Of a stretch of DNA of 64,000 nt, positions 22,001 through 30,025 are shown one piece after another. The translations under genes were made by a program, and so were the position numbers. The stretch comes from Pseudobutyrivibrio ruminis DSM 9787 (GTDB taxonomy: Bacteria > Bacillota > Clostridia > Lachnospirales > Lachnospiraceae), in the NCBI RefSeq assembly GCF_900218035.1, contig NZ_OBMR01000005.1, positions 62,001 to 126,000 of the forward strand, given 5' to 3'. The notes under the pieces are model-generated. The model saw only the letters and a program-made list of their open reading frames with translations. It was not told the DNA's origin and searched no databases. Numbering within the stretch: position 1 is the first letter of the stretch; every line of letters begins with the position of its first letter.

Positions 22001-23886
22001 AGTAACAATCTTCCATCAGACAGTGTTGTAATAAATCTTTGCTTTCTTTCAACCACCTGTTCACTACCTTCTGGAATGTATTGGAAGAATTCTCCATCCT
22101 CAGAAATGGCCATAAGATTCTTACCATAACCAGCGATAACCAGATTGTTATCAGCATCTGTTGTCATAGAACGGATTCTTGTTTCTTTATAAAAATCAGT
22201 TATTTCATTTTGGATAGAGGTTCCATTGTTATAATCTAAAATAACAAGGCCATCGTCAGTTCCTATGTAAAAAAGATTATTTTTACTTCTAATTACGTTA
22301 GCAACTGCAGGAGAAACATTGCATACTCCAAATAAATCCACAAAAGCCGATGGACTCAAGCAAAGAAGACCTCTACGATAAGAGGTAAACCAAAGGTCTC
22401 CCTGATAATCCTCAAAAATCTGTTCAACCGAACTATCAAAGCTTCCCGTATTAATGATGCTGGCTTTTCCATTTAAATCTACAAATCCAACTCCAGCATC
22501 AGAGGCAATATAAATCATTCCGTTTGTATGGAAATATATTTCATTTATATATGTGAGCCCAGGAGTTTCTATAGTATCCACCTGCACATATTCGCCATCT
22601 ATGTATTGGTACTTATAGATGCATTGCATATCTGTACCTAAATACAAAGAACCATCAAGACCATATTTTAGTGTTGTAGCTTCATCGCATTGGAATGTAG
22701 TAACTTCATCATCTGAATCTGTAGAATATACTCTTATCTCACCAACAGTATTCAACACCGCCATATGACCGTCGTTGTCGATATCCTCTTTTGAAACATT
22801 GCCTACTTCTATGCTGTTCTTTACTATCTTTATCTGTTCATTTTCCACTTGAACTACAGACAGACCCGCAGTAGTACCTACATAATAATTTCCATTATCA
22901 TCTTCAACTATTGCACGAACAGAGTTTGATGGTAAGCCATCATCAGCATTTACCACCGAATAAGACAAGTCGTCATGTAGCATTGTGAGACCAGCACCAT
23001 TTGTTCCAACCCAAAGTCTATCGCTTTCGTCAGAAAATAGGCACTGAACTGATCTTATAGAATCAATAGTATCTAGCAGTTGAAATGATTGACCATTGAA
23101 TCTATACAATCCACCATAGGTTCCAACCCACATACTACCGTCAGCAGTCTGAGCCAAGTCATTGGCACATCCGCCTACCAGGCCATTGTCGCTATTATAA
23201 ATACGCTGAACGAAATTTATATTCATTTCAGACTCAGCATCTGCCTCTATTGGACTTGTAAAAGACAAAGCTGTAGATATCGCCAATAATGTAAGACTAA
23301 TCTTTGCCCCAAGGGATTTTTTAAGTCTTTTAGCATTTTTCTTTCTAAAATAAAACTTATATAATCTACGTACTATATATATTGAAACACAAGCTGATAA
23401 AGAATCTGCAAATGCTATATACATGCTGCAAACAAAAATGCATGTAAGTACACTACCACCATGAGTGGACACGTAGGCTGACAAAGCATCAATGTAGTAA
23501 TTTCCCGATGACTCAGGAAACAGTATGTATGTATTGAAAGTAAGCATTACGCCCTTAATAATCGCGAAAGTTAATGCCAAACTTATTACTGACAAAAATC
23601 TATTAAAGAATCTATTTTTCTTGCTTAGTAAATACACGAAAATAGCCATAGCCATATCTATTGGTACATAATATATGTCTATCGCTATATTGAAAGAAGA
23701 TATGAATCCGCTTATAAGTGCAGTAATAACGCCCAGAAGCCAACCGCCATAATAAGAAGCATAAACTATTCCGGTCATATTTAAATAGCCCGGAAATTGC
23801 GTTTTACTTGCAATAAAGCGGCCGATAACATTTATTAAAATTCCTATCAGAAGGATTTTTATCTTCTTTTTATCTATGGTAATCAT
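19084..23886 (-). CDS. Giant hybrid histidine kinase: membrane module, propeller sensor, HisKA, HATPase, receiver, Hpt
   Basis: 1600 residues. The first ~180 form about five or six helices resembling the membrane module of the neighbouring HD-GYP protein. A signal-like helix (about 193-212) follows, then a propeller region (about 225-825) with repeats such as DGSMWVGTYGGL and DRLWVGTNGAG, a Y_Y_Y-like domain (about 830-930) and a helix near 945-965. HisKA has H1012, the ATPase N1129, DTGIG and GTGLG. The receiver acceptor is D1310 and the Hpt histidine H1464. The tail ending FDWDKMEQIL matches its sister kinases. A membrane module fused ahead of a propeller kinase is unusual. A GGGGAG ribosome-binding site precedes the ATG. 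Confidence 0.9.
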   Translation of the reverse strand: MITIDKKKIKILLIGILINVIGRFIASKTQFPGYLNMTGIVYASYYGGWLLGVITALISGFISSFNIAIDIYYVPIDMAMAIFVYLLSKKNRFFNRFLSVISLALTFAIIKGVMLTFNTYILFPESSGNYYIDALSAYVSTHGGSVLTCIFVCSMYIAFADSLSACVSIYIVRRLYKFYFRKKNAKRLKKSLGAKISLTLLAISTALSFTSPIEADAESEMNINFVQRIYNSDNGLVGGCANDLAQTADGSMWVGTYGGLYRFNGQSFQLLDTIDSIRSVQCLFSDESDRLWVGTNGAGLTMLHDDLSYSVVNADDGLPSNSVRAIVEDDNGNYYVGTTAGLSVVQVENEQIKIVKNSIEVGNVSKEDIDNDGHMAVLNTVGEIRVYSTDSDDEVTTFQCDEATTLKYGLDGSLYLGTDMQCIYKYQYIDGEYVQVDTIETPGLTYINEIYFHTNGMIYIASDAGVGFVDLNGKASIINTGSFDSSVEQIFEDYQGDLWFTSYRRGLLCLSPSAFVDLFGVCNVSPAVANVIRSKNNLFYIGTDDGLVILDYNNGTSIQNEITDFYKETRIRSMTTDADNNLVIAGYGKNLMAISEDGEFFQYIPEGSEQVVERKQRFITTLSDGRLLLSSESGIAFIKDRHIDGTLELGKALRNATVLNAVEMDDGTILAGTDGDGIAIIRNGRVESYITKNDGLCSSVILRIVEDKVGSGYFVMTGSGVCYMNHKYQVRELSGIPYFNNFDLYQADDGNVYITGGAGVYVVRYENLMAGLTTDVYELLDSKEGLPGSLTSNAWNFVAENHILFLCGSTGIYTLNLDKYGMDIDNYKAKITGISLDGTYKPITTKDEITIPRGTERVEINLDLNNFTPTDPYIRYYLAGVDAEKTKVQASELGTISYFHIPFGTYEFHIEVLNKDNKLLVEQVYTIIKEREAFETLSFKLYYYTESLLILLAVIVAFANGVVFSLTKKQNEEHEEIVKKLQDEKTAALERSLRMEEEANKMKSAFLASMSHEIRTPINAIIGMGTMITRESQEDTTKKYARDIRNASKTLLALINDILDFSKIESGNLQLVESEYDLAIMVNDLVNMIKPKADDKSLSFDVKINPDIPQFLYGDDVRIEQIIINILSNAVKYTQEGTVTFEMDYAYESDAEIVLKVKVSDTGIGIKQEDIDKLFSPYQRLDEQKNKKVEGTGLGMSITKSLLEKMHSQLEVSSVYGEGSTFAFSLLQEVRGDEKIGDFREKANDVESEDAAESFHAPNANILVVDDVEMNLIVAKNLLKRIEIQVDTASSGPLALDLSHSRKYDIIFLDAMMPGMSGEETLKAIRASCPINSDTPIIVLTANAVKGAKEEYLDAGFTDYLSKPIDGLKFEAMIERYLTDDKKVYNFAGESNINNSQNGENTDILISLRKIDEMDVDSGIATAGDKDIYLIVCRSFYETAPERIQMIKDYYDGMDIKNYTIQVHALKSSARLIGANDLSDKALELEMAGKENNVDTITANTNQTLDIYTEIYNKMKLVYESEESNTEEDIEKEPIAPEELSDAYEALKELVPQMEYDAIEMLFEELDNYRLPETDAETIAELKKALKVFDWDKMEQILSL

Positions 23887-23905
23887 TTAAAAACTCCCCA
23901 GTTTA

Positions 23906-25249
23906 TTATTCTTCTATTGAATCTATTATTTTAAGAAAAACATCGATTATAAAAGGATCATACCATGTGCCTGATTTCTCCTTGAAGAATGTCTTCATTT
24001 CATCCAAGGTATATTTCTTTCTGTACTCTCTGTCACGGCTAATATCATCATAAGCATCAGCAACAGAAATAATTCTGGCAATAAGAGGAATCTCCTCTCC
24101 TTTTTTACCTGTTGGATAACCTGTTCCATCGAATCTTTCGTGATGATAAAGGGTAGCTGAAGATGCCTGTGGCATAGACTTTACATCCTCCACAAGTTTA
24201 GCGCCCTTCATAGTATGTACCTGAATAATCTTCTCATCTTCTTCTGTAAGCTTCGAAGATTTGCCAAGAATTCTCTCTGGGACAGCATAATTACCAATGT
24301 TATGAAGTAATGCCCCATAATAAACTACGTTGCAGTCCTGTTTATCCATGCCCATTGCTTCAGCAATCTTCTTGGCATACTTTGCAACTCTATTCGAATG
24401 ATCTTTGTGATAGTAATCCTTTTCATCTGCAAGCTTGCTGCAAATAGAAAACATATCATCAATAATCTGGCTCTGATAGTACATCGTGCTTTCAAAGCCA
24501 ATAACTATCCATGCAATTACAGCAAAAACAAGCATGATTAAAATCCATGCTGGAATGATAATAAGGAATAATGTTCCGAATGTTCCAGAAAAATATGACT
24601 GATTCAAATGATATGTCATTACATAATCCGACAAATCATTATCACCTGAAATGCTGTATAAAATCAGACCAATGTATGCCTGGCCTGAATATTCATTTGT
24701 TGACTTAAGTGGAACCTCACCTGAATCGTTGCCAGTATATGGCCAATAAATAATATAATCACCACTGTTGAGGGGAATGAGAAGGTCCTGACCAGCCAAT
24801 TGATAATCCAGCGATATATCACCAATGTTGTAATCTCTAAGATCGATAGTCTGACTCTTCTCCTGTCCGTCCACAAACTGATGAATCTCTACTGTGCCGT
24901 TCCAGGCATTATTTATCCAGCAGCTTTCCTTGATATTGACCCTAAGCTGCCAATCAGACAATAGACACTTTGAATTATTAGTGATAACTGCCTCATATAT
25001 CTTGCCGTTGATTATCATATCCTCAAAGGCATCATTCTTTTCCCAAGAGTCAGTAAGCATTCCTCTTGGGTGAATATCAGCAGTAACATCCATAGAAACA
25101 GTATCAGAAGTATAATACCTTTCCTGCTGGTTAAATTTATTAATTTGGATTACGTGAAATACAAATGAAATGATTATTATGGCAAACGCAATGCCTAATA
25201 CAATGAATGTTCTTTTTATAAGCGTTTTGATATTCTCTGGTGAACCCAT
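23906..25249 (-). CDS. HD-GYP-like protein with extracellular CBM2-like domain and altered HD motif
   Basis: 447 residues. One helix (about 13-32), an extracellular domain (about 45-215), a second helix (about 226-252), then an HD-GYP-type domain. The ectodomain carries TNNSKCLLSDWQLRVNI, INNAWNGT and a late strand, which recall cellulose-binding module family 2; this is a weak resemblance. In the output domain the usual HDIGK reads H316-N317-I-G-N320, so a metal-ligand aspartate is replaced by asparagine. HHERFDGTGYP (369-379) is intact. Activity may be lost or altered. It is the first gene of the large operon, with GGGGAGGGG before the ATG. Confidence 0.85.
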   Translation of the reverse strand: MGSPENIKTLIKRTFIVLGIAFAIIIISFVFHVIQINKFNQQERYYTSDTVSMDVTADIHPRGMLTDSWEKNDAFEDMIINGKIYEAVITNNSKCLLSDWQLRVNIKESCWINNAWNGTVEIHQFVDGQEKSQTIDLRDYNIGDISLDYQLAGQDLLIPLNSGDYIIYWPYTGNDSGEVPLKSTNEYSGQAYIGLILYSISGDNDLSDYVMTYHLNQSYFSGTFGTLFLIIIPAWILIMLVFAVIAWIVIGFESTMYYQSQIIDDMFSICSKLADEKDYYHKDHSNRVAKYAKKIAEAMGMDKQDCNVVYYGALLHNIGNYAVPERILGKSSKLTEEDEKIIQVHTMKGAKLVEDVKSMPQASSATLYHHERFDGTGYPTGKKGEEIPLIARIISVADAYDDISRDREYRKKYTLDEMKTFFKEKSGTWYDPFIIDVFLKIIDSIEE

Positions 25250-25333
25250 TTTCCCCTCCCCATGTTACATACGATAACACTTCTATTTTACTCAACTTTT
25301 GCCAAAATGTGCGTTTTTTTACAAAATATACAC

Positions 25334-25366
25334 AAAAAAATGAGACCGTTGGTATAGGCCTCATTT
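25334..25366 (-). terminator. Intrinsic terminator after the siroheme dehydrogenase gene
   Basis: On the minus strand AAATGAGGCC pairs with GGTCTCATTT (one G-U pair) and is followed by seven T residues. It separates the tcdA-lysR-sirC transcript from the signalling operon, so that operon must have its own promoter in 25250-25333. I see no clear hexamer pair there. Confidence 0.85.
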
Positions 25367-25376
25367 TGTATACATT

Positions 25377-26009
25377 TTAAAGGGTCATGCTGATTGCTCC
25401 AAGGAGCTCTTCAACCTCTTCATCTGTTGGAATTCCATCATAGCAAAGTGCATAGTCGATAAGCTGTTCAAATGCACTCTTTCTAGATGCTTCCAGTGGA
25501 AACAGTTCTGTAATCGGTTGTCTCCATCTGCCAAGCATTTCATTAAGCTCTCCAAGCTTTGGAGTAAGCACCTCTTTTTCTTTATTTTTAAGGAACTGAG
25601 TAAGTGCCGGACTATTGCCACTACTTGAGAAAGCTCCTACCAAATTCTGCTCCTTCAGATATGATGGGAAAATAAATGAGCATTTATCCTTGTCATCCAC
25701 CACATTAACAGGGATACCGCCTTCATTGCACATCATAGAAATCTGAGTATTCAGCTCATTATCGCTAGTTGCAACAACAACCAACTTTCTATCCTGAAGA
25801 TCAATTGGTGTAAACTCGCGCTGCTCTAAAAGGAGATGATCTGTCTCCTCTGATAATGCTGCAAGCTCCATAGAAATCTCCTTGGCAATTACATGTACCT
25901 TTGCTCCAAAATCAAGAAGTACATTTACCTTTCTAAGGGCTACTTCACCGCCACCAACTACCAGGCAGTTAGTATCAGTTATATCTACAAACATTGGAAA
26001 ATATGCCAT
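25377..26009 (-). CDS. Precorrin-2 dehydrogenase (siroheme synthesis)
   Basis: 210 residues from ATG 26009, chosen because AAGGAGG lies just upstream; the longer ORF adds 14 residues without such a site. An N-terminal Rossmann fold (NCLVVGGGEVALRKVNVLL) binds NAD, and VVATSDNELN carries the aspartate typical of SirC/Met8/CysG-N. It oxidises precorrin-2 to sirohydrochlorin, and some relatives also insert iron. No methyltransferase domain is fused, so uroporphyrinogen methylation is encoded elsewhere. It lies 65 bp after lysR and is the last gene before a terminator. Confidence 0.85.
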   Translation of the reverse strand: MAYFPMFVDITDTNCLVVGGGEVALRKVNVLLDFGAKVHVIAKEISMELAALSEETDHLLLEQREFTPIDLQDRKLVVVATSDNELNTQISMMCNEGGIPVNVVDDKDKCSFIFPSYLKEQNLVGAFSSSGNSPALTQFLKNKEKEVLTPKLGELNEMLGRWRQPITELFPLEASRKSAFEQLIDYALCYDGIPTDEEVEELLGAISMTL

Positions 26010-26074
26010 ATCTGCCTCCTTGATATGTTTCCTCACCATCAGTGTATACACTATAGCAAAAATATGTGAAAAAA

Positions 26075-27016
26075 CTATTCTTCATAAATAACACTTTTAT
26101 CAATTTGAGATAAAGCAATATCTATCTCCTCTAGATATTGCTCACCAATCTTACTCATTACTGAGTTTTTCTTGGTGATATAACCTATTTCCATAACGCT
26201 GTTTGGGTTTTCCTCATCACCTTTGTAAGGGACAACAACGTATCCGTCACTGTTCAAATCTCCCCAAACAATTCCAGAGCACAGTGTATAACCGTTCATT
26301 GCACGAACCAGGTTAAGCATTGTTGATCTATCTGTAACTCTTACAGTCTGAGGATATATATTCTCGCTAAGAATCTCTTCTGCCAAAAACTCGCTGTTCT
26401 CGCCTTGTTCAAAGGAAAGGCAAGGATAATCCTTCAAGTCATCAAACGTAATATATTCTTTTTGAGCAAGTGGATTCTCTCCCCATAAGTAAACAAAAGC
26501 TCGACACTTAATAAGTGGATGAAACTCCACAGAATGCTCATTAAAAAGCTTATTTAATGCCTTTCTATTATGCTCACTAATATATAAAATTCCAATTTCA
26601 CTCTTTAGTGTGCTTACATCTCTAATTATGTTGTGAGTTGTGGTCTCTCTCAAGGCAAAATCGAACTGATTCATATCGTATTCTTTTGCCATGTCGATAA
26701 AGGCGCGAACTGCAAATGTGTAGTGCTGTGTAGACACACCAAACTTTCTTTTGTAAGTACCTTCATCCTTATATTTTTGCATTACAATATCGTATTGACG
26801 ATAGAAACCTCTGATGTCATCCAAGAATTCCTGACCCTCAGGTGTTACGATAACACCTTTATTGGTTCTCATGAAAATGGTCAGTCCCACCTCATTTTCC
26901 AGCTCTTGAATGGCACTGGTAAGTGTAGGCTGAACAATGTATAGCTTCTCCGCTGCCTTGTTCATTGACCCCATTTCTTCAATAGTTAACGCGTACAATA
27001 CTTGTTGTAATGTCAT
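26075..27016 (-). CDS. LysR-family transcriptional regulator
   Basis: 313 residues with the N-terminal winged helix (LYALTIEEMGSMNKAAEKLY, then VQPTLTSAIQELENEVG) and a substrate-binding-like effector domain from about 90. The start ATG lies 4 bp after the tcdA stop, and its AGGGG ribosome-binding site is inside the end of tcdA, so the two are coupled. Its effector is unknown. Proximity to a siroheme gene makes sulfur or nitrogen metabolism a possible target, but that is inference from position only. Confidence 0.88.
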   Translation of the reverse strand: MTLQQVLYALTIEEMGSMNKAAEKLYIVQPTLTSAIQELENEVGLTIFMRTNKGVIVTPEGQEFLDDIRGFYRQYDIVMQKYKDEGTYKRKFGVSTQHYTFAVRAFIDMAKEYDMNQFDFALRETTTHNIIRDVSTLKSEIGILYISEHNRKALNKLFNEHSVEFHPLIKCRAFVYLWGENPLAQKEYITFDDLKDYPCLSFEQGENSEFLAEEILSENIYPQTVRVTDRSTMLNLVRAMNGYTLCSGIVWGDLNSDGYVVVPYKGDEENPNSVMEIGYITKKNSVMSKIGEQYLEEIDIALSQIDKSVIYEE

Positions 27017-27020
27017 AGTT

Positions 27021-27800
27021 TTATTCCCCTATTTTGTCTCTGCTAAATCCGTTAGTTAAATCCTTAATAACCTCACTGGCTAATACCAAGCCAGCTACTG
27101 CAGGTGTAAATGCAATAGAACCTGGTATATCCCTTCTCTCTGTGCATTTGTGCTCCGCACCTGGAGGACAGATGCAATTTGTTCTACAGCTGATTGCCAT
27201 ATCCTCAATTGGACGTCTTGGCTTTTCATCTGAAAAAACAACCTTCAAATGCTTAACGCCCCTCTTCTTCATCTCTCGGCGCATTACCTTTGCAAGAGGG
27301 CACATTGTTGTTTTATAAATATCTGCCACCCTAAATCTACTAGGGTCCAGCTTATTTCCAGCACCCATACAGCTGATTACAGGAACATCAAGCTCCTTAC
27401 AACGCATAATAATTTCGATTTTAGCTGTAACAGTATCAACAGCATCAACCACATAATCATATGTTTCAAACGGAAACTCGTGAGCATTTTCTGGAAGGAA
27501 AAAGCACTTATGAACTGTAATATCAGCCTTTGGATTGATATCGAGCATACGCTCCTTCATAACATCAACCTTATGCTTTCCAACTGTGGAACGTGTTGCG
27601 ATGATTTGTCTGTTAAGATTTGTCAGGCAAACCTTGTCATCATCTATCAAATCAAAATGTCCTACCCCGCTTCTCACCAGTGCTTCACATACATATCCTC
27701 CTACACCGCCAATTCCGAAAATGGCAACTCTTTTATTCTCCAGCCCCTCCATGGCTTCCTTGCCAAGAAGAAGTTCTGTTCTTGAAAACTGATTTAACAT
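27021..27800 (-). CDS. tcdA: tRNA threonylcarbamoyladenosine dehydratase (ThiF/E1-like)
   Basis: 259 residues with the E1-like nucleotide fold: VAIFGIGGVGGYVCEALVRS near 27-46, a DDDKVCLTNLNRQI block, and DAVDTVTAKIEII. It shares the TcdA/CsdL layout, including MGAGNKLDPSRFRVADIYKT and CPLAKVMRREMKKRG. The family uses ATP to cyclise t6A37 to ct6A in tRNAs reading ANN codons. ThiF or MoeB function is less likely given these blocks and the lack of a partner sulfur-carrier gene. It is first in the tcdA-lysR-sirC transcript. Confidence 0.88.
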   Translation of the reverse strand: MLNQFSRTELLLGKEAMEGLENKRVAIFGIGGVGGYVCEALVRSGVGHFDLIDDDKVCLTNLNRQIIATRSTVGKHKVDVMKERMLDINPKADITVHKCFFLPENAHEFPFETYDYVVDAVDTVTAKIEIIMRCKELDVPVISCMGAGNKLDPSRFRVADIYKTTMCPLAKVMRREMKKRGVKHLKVVFSDEKPRRPIEDMAISCRTNCICPPGAEHKCTERRDIPGSIAFTPAVAGLVLASEVIKDLTNGFSRDKIGE

Positions 27801-27820
27801 AAATACCTCTATAACAAAAA

Positions 27821-27849
27821 TGAATACCTACCAAATCAGTAGGTATTCA
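27821..27849 (-). terminator. Intrinsic terminator after larE
   Basis: A perfect 11-bp stem (27821-27831 with 27839-27849) is followed by TTTTTG on the minus strand. It sits 32 bp after the larE stop and 20 bp before the tcdA start. Confidence 0.85.
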
Positions 27850-27881
27850 TATAATATTTTTTATGATGCTATTTGTCAATA

Positions 27882-28700
27882 TTACAAGCCCAATGTTTCG
27901 TTCATACTGCCTGTGCGATAGCCCTTTAAATCAAGTGCCACATATGCAAAACCGTATTCCTTGAGCTTATCATATACCTTTAATCTGAATGCTTCATCAT
28001 ACATTCTAGGAAAATCAGAAGGACTAAGCTCAATTCTCGCAACATTGTCTCCATGAATACGTACTCTAAATTGTTTGAAGCCCTCATCTAATAGAAACTG
28101 TTCTGCTTTATCAACCATAGAAAGCTTCTTTTCTGAGATTGTCTCACCATATGGGAAACGGCTTGCAAGACAAGCAAATGACTGCTTCTCTGCTGTTGGA
28201 AGTCCAAACTCCTTTGAAAGCTGACGAATTTCTGACTTCGTAAATCCGATATCTCTCAATGGGCTTTTTGCTCCAAGCTCTGCAACAGCCTGTAAGCCAG
28301 GACGATAGTCACCATTATCATCAAGGTTGGAACCCTCGGCCACATAATCTATGCCCTGCTCCTTTGCAAGTGCAAACATCTTTTCAAAAAGCTCCTTCTT
28401 ACAAAGATAACATCTATTGGGTGGATTCTGTGCAAATCCATCTATTTCTAATTCTTCTGATTCAACGATAAAATGTCTAACTCCAAGTGATTTAGCATAG
28501 TCGATTGCTTCGTTCAGTTCTCTCTTTGGGAAAGAGCAAGACGATGCAGTCACCGCAATAGCATTGTCCCCTATAGCATCGTGTGCTGCATAAAGGAGAA
28601 ATGTGGAATCAACTCCACTGGAAAACGCTACCGCAACCTTTCCTAAATCCTTAAAGTAGTCCTTTAGTCTATCGTATTTGTCCATTAATTCCTGATACAT
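27882..28700 (-). CDS. larE: LarE-type ATP-dependent sulfur transferase
   Basis: 272 residues with a PP-loop (SSGVDS, 27-32) and the LarE blocks AEGSNLDDNGDYRPG and ACLASRFPYG. LarE adenylates the carboxylates of pyridinium dicarboxylate mononucleotide and inserts sulfur while making the nickel-pincer cofactor. Cysteines C97 and C100 (RCYLCKK) plus C177 (FACLAS) match the set reported for iron-sulfur-dependent, catalytic LarE proteins rather than the single-cysteine sacrificial type; this assignment is from memory. No larA, larB or larC is visible. It is 65 bp after hisS and ends at a strong terminator. Confidence 0.85.
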   Translation of the reverse strand: MYQELMDKYDRLKDYFKDLGKVAVAFSSGVDSTFLLYAAHDAIGDNAIAVTASSCSFPKRELNEAIDYAKSLGVRHFIVESEELEIDGFAQNPPNRCYLCKKELFEKMFALAKEQGIDYVAEGSNLDDNGDYRPGLQAVAELGAKSPLRDIGFTKSEIRQLSKEFGLPTAEKQSFACLASRFPYGETISEKKLSMVDKAEQFLLDEGFKQFRVRIHGDNVARIELSPSDFPRMYDEAFRLKVYDKLKEYGFAYVALDLKGYRTGSMNETLGL

Positions 28701-28765
28701 ACCTACTCCTTTTACCTATCTAATTAGTAGGATAATATCACTATAATTCGATTGCGTCAAACCTT

Positions 28766-30025
28766 TTAACGATTAAAAAACTCTACAAATTCCTCGTAGC
28801 CTTCACCTGAAAGCTGTTCCTTCTGGAACTTTTTATTTTTGTTCATACGAACAACGAGAACTGTATTGCCCTCTGCACGTGCAGCCTTTGCCTGAGCCAT
28901 AACCTCAGCAAGCTTCTCTGCTGGATAGCCCTTTTCAACAAGGTAAGCAATCTTCTTGCTTGCTCCTGGAACCTTAAAGCCCTGCTCCATAAGAAGAAGG
29001 ATGATACGCTCAAATCCGATTGAGAAACCACAAGCTGGTGTGTTCTGACCTGTGAAGTTACCAATCATCTTGTCGTAACGTCCGCCACCACCGCAGCTTC
29101 CGCCGAACTCAGGAATTGCTATTTCAAAGATTGTTCCTGTATAGTAGCTCATACCACGCACAAGTGTTGGATCAAATACAAGCTCAAAATCAGCTTCCTT
29201 TGTTGCATTAACTGCAGAAGCGATTTCTCTCATCCAATCTGCAACTTCCACATCAAGGAAATCACCAAGCTTATCAAGAAGAATGTTCATTCCTTCTGCA
29301 ACATCCTTAACATTTTCAAGGGCTGCAAAAAGACCAACATACTTGTCGATTGACTCCTGTGAATATCCTGACTCAAGAAGCTCCTTAGAAACTCCATCAA
29401 GACCAATCTTGTCCATCTTATCAAGTGTGATGAAGATTGAATCGTAATCTTCCTCTGCAAAACCTGCATAAGCTGCCATTGCCTTAAGGATACGACGCTC
29501 GTTGATGCGGATTTCAAAGTTCTTGAAACCGATACGTCCAAGTGTTGTAGTTGTAGCAAGGATAAGCTCTATCTCTGCAAGGTTGCTAGGCTCACCAAGA
29601 ATATCGATATCACACTGTGTAAACTGGCGATAGCGACCACGCTGAGGTCTGTCTGCTCTCCAAACAGAACCAATCTGAAGTGACTTGAATGGTGATGTAA
29701 GCTCATTTGCGTGATTTGAATAGAAACGGCAAAGAGGTACTGTAAGGTCGTATCTCATACCAAAATCTACTACATCATCCTCAGTCTGTGCCTCAGGTAT
29801 GTTAAGCTTTTCTCCACGCTTCATTACCTTGAAGATAAGCTTTTCGTTTTCGCCACCCTGCTTGTTAGAAAGGTTGCCGATTGACTCCATTGCAGGTGTT
29901 TCGATTGGAGTGAATCCGAAAGAACGATATGTGTCCTTGATTATAGAAGTAACGTAGTCTCTAACTTCCATTTCGTATGGAAGGATGTCTTTCATTCCAT
30001 TAACTGGTTTCTTGTTTAAAGCCAT
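28766..30025 (-). CDS. hisS: Histidyl-tRNA synthetase
   Basis: Class II synthetase of 419 residues, normal length. Motif 2 is around 119-142 (VWRADRPQRGRYRQFTQCD), and the histidine-specific LVRGMSYYTGTIFE is near 268-281. An anticodon-binding domain with the VVRMNKNKKFQKEQ stretch closes the protein. Its start overlaps the hemZ stop by 10 bp, so it is translated from the rel-MBL-hemZ-hisS transcript. Confidence 0.96.
   Translation of the reverse strand: MALNKKPVNGMKDILPYEMEVRDYVTSIIKDTYRSFGFTPIETPAMESIGNLSNKQGGENEKLIFKVMKRGEKLNIPEAQTEDDVVDFGMRYDLTVPLCRFYSNHANELTSPFKSLQIGSVWRADRPQRGRYRQFTQCDIDILGEPSNLAEIELILATTTTLGRIGFKNFEIRINERRILKAMAAYAGFAEEDYDSIFITLDKMDKIGLDGVSKELLESGYSQESIDKYVGLFAALENVKDVAEGMNILLDKLGDFLDVEVADWMREIASAVNATKEADFELVFDPTLVRGMSYYTGTIFEIAIPEFGGSCGGGGRYDKMIGNFTGQNTPACGFSIGFERIILLLMEQGFKVPGASKKIAYLVEKGYPAEKLAEVMAQAKAARAEGNTVLVVRMNKNKKFQKEQLSGEGYEEFVEFFNR

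Noticed and set aside
23089-23289. Plus-strand ORFs inside the kinase genes
   Set aside because: They are antisense to strongly supported coding sequence, lack ribosome-binding sites and show no domain features; the same holds for many similar short ORFs across the window.
25250-25333. Promoter of the large signalling operon
   Set aside because: Several weak hexamers (for example TTGAGT and TAAAAT) exist but not at usable spacing, so none is called even though a promoter is expected after the terminator.
27021-27800. ThiF or MoeB instead of TcdA
   Set aside because: The MGAGNKLDPSRF and CPLAKVMRREMKKRG blocks fit TcdA/CsdL better, and no ThiS- or MoaD-like gene is adjacent.
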